From positions 1 to 33,013 of the forward strand of contig JAANBB010000437.1 in the NCBI GenBank assembly GCA_014621425.1: a stretch of 33,013 nucleotides of DNA. Reading direction: 5' to 3'. The notes beneath the pieces were generated by a model. The model saw only the letters and a program-made list of their open reading frames with translations, did no database searches and was not told where the DNA came from. Made by a program: the position numbers and the translations under genes. This DNA is from Cylindrodendrum hubeiense (lineage: Eukaryota; Ascomycota; Sordariomycetes; Hypocreales; Nectriaceae). Shown in pieces: positions 1-9,835 of this stretch (the first letter of the stretch is position 1; each line of letters opens with the position of its first letter).

Positions 1-1580
1 CGTCATGGCCCCAAACACGCGCGCGACGACTGACGGCCAGCAGTGGATCCGGTGGGCCAGAATCCTTTCTCGCCCCCCGTCCTCGAAGCGCCGCATGAAC
101 GTCCAAGGCATAGGGGCCGTAGGCGTAGGCGCCTGTCGCCTGGGATTATCAATCGCCATCCGCGAGGTGCGGCCCTGCTGTAGTGAGTTCCAAGAATACA
201 AGCGGTCCACCGCAGCGGCTACGGCCGGGAGCCCCGACGATCATCCCGTCCCTCCATGGTGAGGGCGTCCACACTACTCACCTCAGCTTCGTCTTGTAAG
301 CCAATCCTACTATCTACCCCGTCTTGTTTCTTTTGATGCACCAGTCTATTGATGTCGGTGCTCAAACTCGCCTACCGGACTTGCGTCATCTTGCTTTTTT
401 GTCTCATTTCGCCCATCATGTGCCAAACCCAATGAACAATGAATGACTGATTGAGCAACCTCAATGCCCAAAGCAATGCCATGCTAGTCCTCATTAGCCG
501 CCCTCCCCAATCTTGCCGTGAACCACTGCCATCCACCCGCTCGCCTAGCATGGCCACACTCCAAACACAGACGAAAGAAACAACACAGATCCGTCCCATC
601 GCTAAAAGAATTTCCCTGGAACCAGCCCGTCTGCCAGCCATCTCCCTGCGCACTCCCCCCCGTTTCGAAACATGCCGGGCCACACTGCGGTCTCGTCGCA
701 CATGCTCGCGGGGCCATTTGACTCGCTGTCGTTTTCCTACACCACACACACCAGCGAGAAGCGAAACCATCCATGCCCGCGACAGTCCGAACCGGCATCC
801 ATGGTCAGCGTGCACGCGGCGCTAACAAGCAGGAGTGAAAAAAATAGGGTGTCGGTGATGGCGTCGGTGATGGTGTCGGTGTCATCCCAAGTTTATTCAA
901 GACGTTGCCAACGTGCTGGTTGCCATGTGGCACGTGGTCGCACAGCGACATGCATGCGCTGTGTTTCTGTCTCTTGTCTGAGATGAGGCGAGGTGATGGA
1001 AGGATGACGGGTGAGTATGACAGCCAAGTGTGACGAGCTAGTGACGCTTATTCACAACCATCGCAGCGGATCTTCTCAGCCTGACTGCAGTATTCAGACA
1101 TGCCGTCGGCCAGCGTTGCATGCATCTACTGCAGACAGTCTCGGGAACAATATCATCCCCCAGATTCACCTGACTCAACTATACTACCCCATCTCCATTG
1201 ACTGCCTCAGACATTGCATCTAATGTTGCATTGGTTTATTGTCAATGCCCAAAGGAGCCTCGTACTTCAGCGAATCGCTTCCACACCAAGCTTCAATGTC
1301 ATAACAACGGCCCGTCTATCGCCACCACTATCCACTCCGACAACCTCTAGGCAGTCGTCTAAACACCCCATCACCACCTCCGTCTAAGCCTCATCCTCCT
1401 CGTTCCAACAGGTGACGCCTCATACACTTCTATAGAACCCCTGGTCCATACTGTCCGTCCCTCAATTTCGGTCGCAGCTCGGCCTTACGTCCCCACATCC
1501 TCACGTCTTCCCCTCTAACCCTGTCATCTGCCTGCCGTTACATCGTCCCACCTGCATACCCCAGAAACCCGACTCTTAAG
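1..1580. other. Intergenic stretch, no gene recognised
   Basis: I see no convincing coding region here. The open frames on both strands overlap each other, have low-complexity Arg/Ser/Pro-rich translations and match no family I know. A 12-bp unit (GTCGGTGATGGC/T) repeats about two and a half times at 851-880. From about 1330 to 1575 the + strand becomes C/T-rich, as fungal promoters and 5' leaders often are, just ahead of the small ORF at 1581. This could be regulatory DNA for a gene outside the window; that is inference. Confidence 0.5.
851..886. repeat. Short 12-bp tandem repeat
   Basis: GTCGGTGATGGC at 851-862 is followed by GTCGGTGATGGT at 863-874 and a decayed third unit beginning GTCGGTG at 875. 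The repeat lies in apparently non-coding DNA. No function is evident. Confidence 0.6.
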
Positions 1581-1706
1581 ATGCGGCTGTATCCCATGAT
1601 TGAAAAGGATCTGCTCCTTCGGTATCACAAGCCAACCTTCTTTGAGCTTCAATTTCGGCCTAAAGAGCAAAGTCCCCGTGATGCTACGCAGCACTCACAT
1701 CAATGA
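1581..1706 (+). CDS. Possible 41-residue ORF or first exon, unrecognised
   Basis: An ATG with A at -3 follows a long C/T-rich tract resembling a fungal 5' leader and opens a 41-codon frame ending in TGA. The peptide (start MRLYPMIEKDLLLRYHKP) is of mixed composition with a basic middle, so it looks somewhat more protein-like than its neighbours. I do not recognise it and cannot find a clear spliced continuation. It may be a small-peptide gene, an unfinished first exon, a gene relic or chance. No function is proposed. Confidence 0.15.
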   Translation: MRLYPMIEKDLLLRYHKPTFFELQFRPKEQSPRDATQHSHQ

Positions 1707-2192
1707 TGCAACGTGCCATCTCCAAGAATGATTTCTCATGTGGTTGGTCACAGAAACGTAAAAGAATGCGCGACGGAAGGAGAGGTTCTGTGAATACCAG
1801 CGTGTTACCCAACAAGTATGTCTATCTGCAAATATGGGTTCCTGACCGTATGCCATCATGCCAATATCAAAACGACTCGGCGCCAAAGAAATTTCAACCG
1901 CTAGCTACCTCAAATGCCGACCAGTGCTCCGTGAGGATACACCTGTGTTTCCAATACAACGTAACTGTGTCCCTTATGAATGCTCTTTGACAACCATCCT
2001 GCAAAGACTCTAGCCAAACCCTTAGTCGTGATAAGAAAATTCGTCATGGATAGGTGTCACCTCGACCCTGCGTGTAACACCAACCCTAATTATGTGCGTC
2101 CTTTATATGTCCTCTGATTATCATCGCTCGTGGCATCCTAATGCCTAGTGTCACCAACGTCTCACTCATCTCCTCTCGATTGAGTGTCAGCT
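1707..2192. other. Intergenic, probable 3' flank of the F-box/WD40 gene
   Basis: This lies downstream of the stop codon of the minus-strand F-box/WD40 gene. It is AT-richer than the coding DNA and has no recognisable gene. It presumably contains that gene's 3' UTR and polyadenylation region. Confidence 0.45.
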
Positions 2193-4550
2193 TCAGATGA
2201 AACCGACATTCTGTTCGACAGGTCGTTCACTATCCAGCATGCCAATGCCCTCGACATCGGCGCCGAAGTCCATGATCAGGATCTTGGGGTCCTGCCCGGT
2301 GCTGACGATTCGTCGGTAATCGCTCTTGGCACTCAGGACCCAGCTCGCGTGCCACCGAGGGAAATCCAGAAGCTGGTGGCCCGTCTCCATGTCCCAGACC
2401 TTGATGTCCGTGTCGTAGCTTCCGCTGATGAGTCGTCCACTGACACTATCAATGTGCAGACTACGGACCAGGTTCTCGTGGGCACGCATCTCCCGCAAGC
2501 ATTCACCGGTGTTGGCGTCCCAGATACGAATCACCTTATCGTTTCCAGCAGAGGCAATGTACCGTCCGTCCTCCGAGAACTGCGAGCAAGCGAGACCCTT
2601 CGTGTGACCGACAAATTCGCGAATGGGCTTGCCGGTGTCAATATTCCACAGCTTGACGCGGAAATCTCCGGAGCAAGACACAATCGTGTTTGCGCGCATC
2701 TGCACAGCGTTGACAGGTCCGCCGTGACCACGTAGCTGTCGCAGCAGAGCCCCTGTCTCTCGGTCCCACACGCAGATGCTGGTGTCCTTGCTACAAGTAA
2801 CAATATGCTTCTCGTCAAAAGCCAAGTCCAAAACAGGCGAGGTGTGATGGCGAAGCCGGCGGATAGGCCGATACCCAGCGCGGACGTCGTAAACGATGCA
2901 GCTGGAGTCGGACGATCCCGTCACAAGGATTTCGTCGTCATACTGGAGGCACAGAATGGACGCCTTGTGGTGAGTTGGAAATGAGACGAGAGTAGGCGTC
3001 GACGTTGCAGTCCGCTCATTATCAGAGCCTGCAGCGTAGTGCGTCGGGTTTCCTTCCTCATCAACGAGCATCCCAGCTTCGTTGATAACTTCTGGCGGAC
3101 CGATGACCAGACGGCACTCAAGGGTACGCATGTCCCAGACTCGGATCGTCTTGTCACGCGATCCAGTGATAATTTTGTACCTAATCAAGTCAGTTATTTA
3201 CGCTTTTCGTGAGTGGAAGTAAGATACGTACTCGTCAAACTGCAGACAGTAAATACTATCAGAGTGCCCGTTCAGATAAACAGGACGGGCCTTGCCGGCT
3301 TTCCATCGATGGGTGAGTTCCTGCTTCACCCGGTAGATTTCCTTCCAGTCGTTTGAAGGAGAGACTGGAGGGATGCCCAGCCCTGTGCCGGGGGTGACGG
3401 GGCCACTGGTAGCATACGTGGTCGTCATCTCTCGGAGACACGACTCTCGCCAGATGTGCTGATTGGCGATGACCTTTTTCCAGTTCTGTGAAACCTCGCT
3501 AGCCTTAGCAAGGGCAGCGGCATCGAGGCAAGCCAGGACATGGATGGCCAACTCAGTGGGCAGCTTCGAGATAAAGTCGATCCTGCTGATCGTAGATCCC
3601 GGCTCAAGTCCCAACTCCGAGTCAGTCCCGTCGTCGGCATCGGCGCCGGGAAGGGTAACAGTAATTCCAATACCACTCTCCCGGTCGTTTCCGTCCTCGC
3701 TAGTCGTGGGGTTCAACCACAGGTTCTGGAGACCCTGTCTGGCGAGATATTCGTTCTGCATGGCTGCCGAAGCCTTAGCTGCGGCGCCCGAGTTGGTGGG
3801 AATGATGGGCGGCTCGCCCCCGAAGCCAGGAATGGGCAGGTGAAACGAGTTCGCGTGCGGGTGGTGGAAAGCAGTCGGTTCCTGGGTCAGGTCGAGGTCG
3901 TGGTCGTAGATGGCTCGCGAGTGTCGGAAGCTAGCAGCCTGCCGCAGTCGGTTCCAAGTAGAGTGGGTGTGTGAGGTCGTCGGTCTGGCTGCTCCATGCC
4001 AGCCGTGCTGCGCGCCGTGGACGTCCTGTTGGCTGAGATCCTCCGCGGCAGCAGAAGGCCTGCGGTGGACCATGCCCTTGAGGGAGACAGACGCACGGCG
4101 GAAGATGCCCTTGATGCTTCCCGGGGTGTGGAGGTGGTGATGGTGATTGTGGTGGTGGTGGCTATTATGGGCCTGGTGGTGGCTTTGGGCGTGGGTCGAC
4201 TCGGGAGATTCCTCCTCGGTATCGTCGATAGCCAGGTCGTTGAAGTGCCGCGGGAGATGGTGCAGGTGGTCATGGCCAAAGGCAAACGACTTTGGGCGGC
4301 GCCATGGCAGCGAGACGCTGAGGCTCCGATGGCGCAGGCCGGTCGTCGCACTGGTGGCGGCGGTGTTGCGATGCGAGTTGTTCCAAGTCGTAGCCGTTGC
4401 GCTGGACGTCGTGGCGTTGGCGTTGGCATTAGCGCCGGCGTTGGCAGACTCGCCCATGGCGGAGGACTCGGCAGCGGGAGGAGCAGGAGGGTCCATCATG
4501 GCTTCCTGGGCAGGCGCCCAGTCGCTGACGGGGAAGATGCGTCGGGTCAT
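2193..4550 (-). CDS. fwd-1: F-box/WD40 SCF ubiquitin-ligase substrate receptor, FWD-1-like
   Basis: Two exons, 4550-3232 and 3180-2193, are joined across a 51-bp intron (3181-3231, GTACGT...TTAG) and encode about 768 aa. The intron restores the first WD repeat (QFDEYKIITGSRDKTIRVWD). Residues 1-320 are low-complexity, with a His-rich run near 120-146. An F-box lies at about 326-372 (KLPTELAIHVLACLD, then WKK and HIWRE). Seven WD repeats follow from about 420 to 755, with a roughly 35-residue insertion between repeats 1 and 2. In this family the F-box binds Skp1 and the propeller binds phosphodegrons, so the product should select proteins for SCF ubiquitylation. The repeats resemble the beta-TrCP/FWD-1 type (Neurospora FWD-1 turns over the clock protein FREQUENCY) more than Met30/SCON-2 or Cdc4. 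F-box/WD40 identity is near certain; FWD-1 orthology is likely but unproven. The start has an A at -3 on the coding strand. Confidence 0.9.
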
Positions 4551-5720
4551 GGTCGTAGCGTGACGCCCACGGGGTGGCGCGAGCGAAAGACGGTCGTAGA
4601 GGTCGGTTTGCTATCTCGTCGGCGTCTCGGTGGTCGTATTTAAGGTCGTGAGATTTCGGGGTCGGTGTCGTCGAGTCGAGTCGAGCAAAGAAGCGGAGGT
4701 GCGTGGGCAGTGCAGTGCAGCGCAGCGCAGACCGGGGCGCGGTGGCCGTGGTGGACGTGTGGTAAGCCGAGTACGCAGAGAGTACGCACTGGAGAAACGA
4801 AACGGCGTCGGTCCACGCAGAGTTCGCCCGCGGCCAGAGAGAGGAAATCGAAGAGCAACCCGTTGGACTTGGGCGGAACGAGGTCGGCACCCAATCTCTC
4901 TGGTCGGCCGGAGCGTGCCACGGGATGTTGAAGAGCGTTGAGCGCGAGCGCGAGCCTTGGGCGGGCGTGCCTCTTATTAATTTGAAATAGCGAGTGCCGT
5001 TGATTGTTGTCCGTGTCAGTGCCTGTGTCCGTGCTGTGCAAGGTATGATTGAGGGGCCGTCTCCGCTTGTTTTGGTGCGCTGTCTCGGGGAATGCAGCGG
5101 CCAAGGTGCTACAGTAATGACGATCGTCTTGTAATCCGCTTGGGTAGTTCCAGACAACCACGTCGCGTCGAGGATTTGTTTCTCTTAGATGCTGCCGTCG
5201 CCGCCGTCTGTTGTTGCGGCTCCTGAGCAACAAAACAAACAAAACAACAAGGTGAAAAAATAAGGTGGGTGACAAGGAGATACGGTGGCAGGCAGTCGGG
5301 AGGCGAGTGGCAGGTCTTGTTTTCACAGCAGAAGTAAAAAAAGACGTCGATTATTAGCAATCCCAGCGAAACAACGGGCTCCGGGATGTATCAGCGGCCA
5401 GTGATAGGTCGAGGGTGCACGAGGGCTACCGGATCGGGAACCAGGGGCCGAAGCGAGGGTGGAGGGATCAGGGGGACAGAGAGATAAAAGAGAGTGAGGA
5501 AGCCAAAGCCAGGCCAGGGGGAGGATGTCGATGAAAAAGGGAGATATAGGCCAGGGATGAGAGAGAGTGAGAGCAACAACATGCACGAGGGACAAAGAAG
5601 GAGGAGAGGAGGCGAGGAGGGGGGGTTAAGGGAAAGCGGTGCCGCCAGTTGGGGGGGGAAAGGCCTGGTCCGAAAAGGAGGCTTAAGCCCATGTAAATCT
5701 CCGGGCTAAAGACAGTCGTC
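4551..5720 (-). promoter_or_regulatory. Probable promoter and long 5' leader of the F-box/WD40 gene
   Basis: On the minus strand this region is strongly pyrimidine-rich, especially 5190-5660, typical of leaders and core promoters of well-expressed filamentous-fungal genes. It contains several out-of-frame ATGs, including a 63-codon ORF at 5582-5391, which would act as upstream ORFs if the transcript starts far upstream. The longer open frames here are hydrophobic or Ser/Thr/Pro-rich, as expected from a CT-rich strand, and I do not call them genes. No specific factor site is asserted. Confidence 0.4.
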
Positions 5721-6532
5721 GTCGTATGCATGTAAGGCAAGGTACCGAGGCGATTCAGAGTTTGCTAAATTTTTAGTGAGGCCCCTAGGCCCATCCCCAG
5801 ACCACGGAACACGATCGAGAATGCGTAGCAGCCGTGTGCCCGTCCGGAGCAGCGACCGCTAGAGTCCCGCTCCCATGCAGGACACGCACAGGAGTCAGGA
5901 CAAGCCCGGCAGGGAATGGAATGCGGGCGGCCCGGTGGAGCAGCCGTGCTTCTGGATGTGTGGATGGGGCACGCCTCCCAGTGCTAGGGGGACGTACGAA
6001 TACGCCTCCGTGACGCCGTCTAACAGGATCCCGAAGCCCTGGTGGGAGAACAGTCAAGACAGACCGCCTTCACCGCTGCCTTGACTGCGCTGTCAGTACC
6101 GAGGCCGCATTCCCAAAGAGGACGAATGGAACCGAATGCGCTGCATCTGAGGTCGCAGGCTCGCCCGCTCGCTCCCCTCCTTGGCTCTCGGCTAGCTGGA
6201 TGGCGTCAGTTGGCCCCTCCGCTGTCCGTCGTGGCGCGAAGCGCAAGACTCGGTGTTTGGGCCTGGTGGGTGGGTGGCGGGCAATAACATGGGATCCAGC
6301 AGGGTAATAGTGGCCCTCATCTTACCGAGTACTCCCCGACAATTTCGTTCGTCTGCGTCGGGGGATTGCTGTCATGAATGGGGTCTCGACTGTGCATATC
6401 ACAGCAACGCCCAGTCAGCCAGCCCGTCTCGTGAGGACGGGTTGGTTGGCAGCGGTTTGCTTTTATCTCCAGCGCCCTCATGCACGACACCAAATACGGT
6501 CTTGTCTTGTCATCTGCAGTGACAGCCGCGTC

Positions 6533-6565
6533 TCGCCAGTGCATCGCCAGTGCATCGCCATTGCG
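6533..6565. repeat. 11-bp direct repeat, three units
   Basis: TCGCCAGTGCA occurs at 6533-6543 and again at 6544-6554, with a degenerate third unit at 6555-6565. The sequence is non-coding. It is probably slippage-derived. Confidence 0.6.
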
Positions 6566-6700
6566 GCACTGCAGGCGAATACCGGGACGATTTGCTTTTT
6601 GCTTGTGGGCATCGAAGGAAATAACGAAATCAATCATCCACAAACACGACGCACGACAACTGAGAAAAGCCCTTGAAAATATTCAATATTATTTCATCTC

Positions 6701-6728
6701 TTCCAGGGCTTCCAGGGCTCCAGGGCTC
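6701..6728. repeat. 9-bp direct repeat, three units
   Basis: TTCCAGGGC, TTCCAGGGC and TCCAGGGCTC follow one another without spacing. The sequence is non-coding and no role is visible. Confidence 0.6.
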
Positions 6729-6780
6729 GCACGCGTCCATCATGATTTCCATTCACCGTTCACGGGGTAATGAGGTAGTG

Positions 6781-6792
6781 CTACTACTACTA
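6781..6792. repeat. CTA trinucleotide run
   Basis: Four CTA units run from 6781, preceded by GTAGTG (6775-6780), which can pair with part of the run. It is a simple microsatellite. Confidence 0.6.
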
Positions 6793-8421
6793 CTGCACGT
6801 AGGATTCCTGCCCAGCTCGTTGGGTTGTCCTGAACCTAACCCGGGACGCTAAAACGCACTGGACCCTCAGCCCCAACCGCAAAGTTGCAAGGGGTTGTCC
6901 CCGGATTCCTTTCCCTCCTTGATGATCTCATCCGCAGGGATAGTCTTCGCTTTTTTCCATACCCTCAAACAAGTGAAGACATGCGCCTTCTGCAGTGCTT
7001 AGGCCAGGGTGGTACCGGATCAACTCGTGTTTCACGGATTCTTGTGAAAACTGACCGCTCATGTCCGTCACCACCTCACCGAAATTCCCATGCACACAGC
7101 TCAAAGACTGTCATCATGATTCATGCCAACCCTGACTCGTATGCCCATCCATCCTGTCACAATCCCGCAAACTTTTCGACACGGCGGCCCCAGACTCGCC
7201 CCAGGCGATCCGAGCCACTCACATTCACCCAAGGCGCATCATCAGCTTGTCAGGTTTAGGTCAAAGAGATCTGCAGAGCGTCTTAAAAATCCTTTCTGTT
7301 GAAAGCCACAATATCTTTCCAAGTCCAGATTAGCTCATCCCGACTAGACGGAGAGTCCGAACGCCGCCGCCACTGGCCAAGCTGAGAAATGCTGTGACCG
7401 CCATCCTCCGCTTATTCTGCCACTTACTTCATTGGGTTACAATTACTTCCCTGGCTCAGGGCGGTCACAGATCAGTCAATTGCGGCAGCCAACAAATCGC
7501 CTGTGCTACCACAACGAGAACCATTATTGTACGCACTTCTTTCCAGCGGCATGATGTTTGAAACGGACACGATTGAAGCCCCCAACTGCATGCATGATAT
7601 GAGTATCGACGTGGTAGTTTCAGCACATGCGTGTGTTCTTGGCCGAATCCTTTGCCACCAACTACAGCAGTTTCCTATCATGCATTCATTCTAAAGCTCG
7701 ATTGTTCTGGTGCTTCAAAAAATACATGACAATACTCCCTAAATATTAGAGGTTAGCAGCACTTGATTTTACATCTTTACTAAGAACCTCATCTTGATCG
7801 ATCCTTGTGGACTGTATGATGTTGGCGCATTCCTTGCTGGGTGGGTTTGGTCTAGTACAGAATCGAGACATTTCGATTCAAGATGGGCGAATAAACTGCG
7901 GCATCGCCAATGCATTGCGACGGTAGGGTTCCCCCAAAAGCGGCCACAAAGTCTCGTATGCAAGGTTATCCTGGTCCATCTGTCACTTATACGCGGTTGA
8001 AGACAGCGCGCGGTGGGCAGCAGTCATTGCGCACAACAGGGGTTGGGAAGCCAAACACGCCTGGCGAACAACTCCATCCAAGATCAACGAGTGCGCAAAG
8101 GCCTGGACACCCTCTGCCATTCGTATTTGAATAGAGATGGTGCATCGGCCGAGTCGTTTTGGAAAATAGTCGTAGCGATAGGCCGTCCTCTGTAATTGTA
8201 GGCTCATATTCGAGATGCCCCGCGCTGCGTCCAAGGTCCCCAGAATATTGTGGATCAAGTTTTTCCCGAAATCCAGGGTCCATCTTGTAAAGATTCTCTC
8301 TCATGTTGAGAAGACACATGTACAAGCTTCAATTGTTAGTCAAGCCAACATCAAAACTCACCCATTGTCTCATTGTTCCTCTCTCGCAACCAATTGAGCC
8401 CTGCAGTCACCACTTCTCGAA

Positions 8422-8925
8422 ATGGCTCCTCAACAACAGGCTCCTCAACAGGTGGCCTTCCGGATCCACGTCGTCTACCGGATGTTCTTCTTCCTCATTG
8501 AGCCCCTATCCGCCCTTGTGGGTGCCTTCTACAGCCACTTCCGCCAGCATGAGTACCTGTCGCTTCTGAATGTAGCATCGACGCCCGAGCAGGTGCCGCT
8601 GAGCACGTCGGTTGCGCTGTCGCAGTTGTCCAACATGTACCTGTTCTTCGCGCTCAATGAGGCGCTCGTGCTCCGATCGACGGCAGACCTGCGGGTGTGG
8701 CGCGCGGTGCTGCTGGTGCTCCTGTTGGCGGACATAGGCCACCTGTACTCGCTTCGGGAGCTCGGACTCGGTATCTACTACAATGTCGCGGGGTGGAACG
8801 TGAGCGACCTAGGCAACGTGCCGTGGGTCTATATCGGCGCGACGATGCGGATTTGTTTCCTGGCTGGGATTGGACTAGGCGAGTCCCGGGCTTTGAAGCG
8901 AAAGGAGTGGAAGAAGAGCGAGTGA
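8422..8925 (+). CDS. Small four-helix integral membrane protein, DUF7704-like
   Basis: An intronless ORF of 167 aa. Four hydrophobic segments lie at about 18-38, 66-84, 92-110 and 135-152, separated by short loops, with a basic cytosol-like end (RALKRKEWKKSE). The N-terminus is Gln/Pro-rich. Size and helix pattern match the fungal DUF7704 family of small uncharacterised membrane proteins. I infer this from overall look, so the family name is moderate in confidence; the membrane nature is strong. No catalytic motif is visible and the biochemical role is unknown. The start was chosen as the first in-frame ATG after a C/T/A-rich leader, with A at -3. A 12-bp repeat begins seven bases after the stop, and the same frame stays open for 143 more codons after that single TGA. 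Confidence 0.8.
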   Translation: MAPQQQAPQQVAFRIHVVYRMFFFLIEPLSALVGAFYSHFRQHEYLSLLNVASTPEQVPLSTSVALSQLSNMYLFFALNEALVLRSTADLRVWRAVLLVLLLADIGHLYSLRELGLGIYYNVAGWNVSDLGNVPWVYIGATMRICFLAGIGLGESRALKRKEWKKSE

Positions 8926-8931
8926 GCGATT

Positions 8932-8963
8932 GAGCTGGCAAGTGAGCTGGCAAGTGAGCTGGT
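8932..8963. repeat. 12-bp tandem repeat just after a stop codon
   Basis: GAGCTGGCAAGT occurs at 8932-8943 and 8944-8955, followed by a partial third copy (GAGCTGG). It lies in the presumed 3' UTR of the four-helix membrane-protein gene. The unit length is a multiple of three and would read as a repeated four-residue unit in the upstream gene's frame. Confidence 0.7.
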
Positions 8964-9835
8964 CATCAGGTTACGATGGACACATGAGGCGGGAGGATGG
9001 ATTCTGGTCGGGGGAGGAGGGTCGGGATATTTTAGTGGCGGGCGTGTGTCGAGTCGACACGGGAAGGATACCCGATATCCGATACGCGATGGAATGAACA
9101 GACGATGGCAATGGTCGGGTTTGGGATATAGAGGGGTTACAATGAAGCGTCGCGTCCGTAGAGCCGATGGTATCCCATCAAGGACGAACGGAAGAGAGGG
9201 AAAAGGGAAAAGGGACGAGAGTTGGAGGGCAATAATCTGGCAACCCATCTATCTCATTGCATCTCGGCACTTGTTAGGCATGGTGTGTGTGAATCCCAGA
9301 CTCTGGGGGCCAAATTGGGGTCATGTTTGGTGGAGGAATCGGCAGCCGTCGGACTAATCTACCCACGATAATCCGACAGCCACCAGCGTCAGCGCCCGGG
9401 ATGGTGGGGTAGATTGGAGCGGCAAACGGCTGTGAGGGGCCTTTTTGCGGGACACACTGTGAGATGCGACCCTCTGTGACCATTAATGACCCTATCGCGT
9501 GCCGTTGCGATGCCCAGCCGATGTCATTGACCCGGAGCGAGTGCGGGATGAAGCCAAAGCCGACCCCCAAACCCAATGGCGCCGGCCGTCTCCCCCAACG
9601 CTGCCCCTCTAGCCTGTGAGGGATCGTTGCCCCTCACTCCGCACCAAGCCCGCGACGCTCATCGCGACGAGGGCGAGCTCATGACCGAGTGAGTGGGGGT
9701 TTGCTGGGATGCGAGTTAGCCTTGGGTTCGTCGGCGACAGCTTTAAGAATCAGGTCCCCCGTCGCAACTCATTGACATGTTCCTTCCCTCTCGTGTTCCC
9801 TGAATAGTCTTGCAGATCCTCAGCCTCAGCCCATC
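8964..9835. other. 3' UTR of the membrane-protein gene and promoter of the dehydrogenase gene
   Basis: No recognised gene. The left part is purine-rich 3' flank. The right part, from about 9560, is the promoter and leader of the ADH6-like gene, with a C/T-rich tract just before its ATG at 9836. Three stress-element-like CCCCT/AGGGG pentamers are present (9435, 9604, 9630), though such short words also occur by chance. Confidence 0.45.
9604..9634. promoter_or_regulatory. Pair of CCCCT stress-element-like words
   Basis: CCCCT at 9604-9608 and 9630-9634 lies about 200 bp upstream of the ADH6-like start, and AGGGG at 9435-9439 is a third copy. CCCCT is the core bound by Msn2/4-type zinc-finger activators in yeasts and related factors in moulds. 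Regulation by such a factor is only inference. Confidence 0.2.

Larger units (their letters stand above)
5721..8421. other. Gene-poor intergenic stretch
   Basis: About 2.7 kb with no gene I can support. Open frames on both strands are short, overlapping and unlike any family I know. Short direct repeats occur at 6533-6565 and 6701-6728 and a CTA run at 6781-6792. The last 120 bases before 8422 are C/T/A-rich and are probably the leader of the membrane-protein gene that follows. The function of the rest is unknown. Confidence 0.45.

Noticed and set aside
3887..4643. Open frames of 180-215 codons on both strands within the F-box/WD40 first exon
   Set aside because: They are shadows of the real coding exon: Val/Gly- or Thr/Pro-rich translations complementary to or shifted from its His/Ser-rich part.
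4640..5326. Long minus-strand open frame (228 codons) upstream of the F-box/WD40 gene
   Set aside because: Composition is what a pyrimidine-rich leader gives in any frame; it overlaps other open frames and matches no family.
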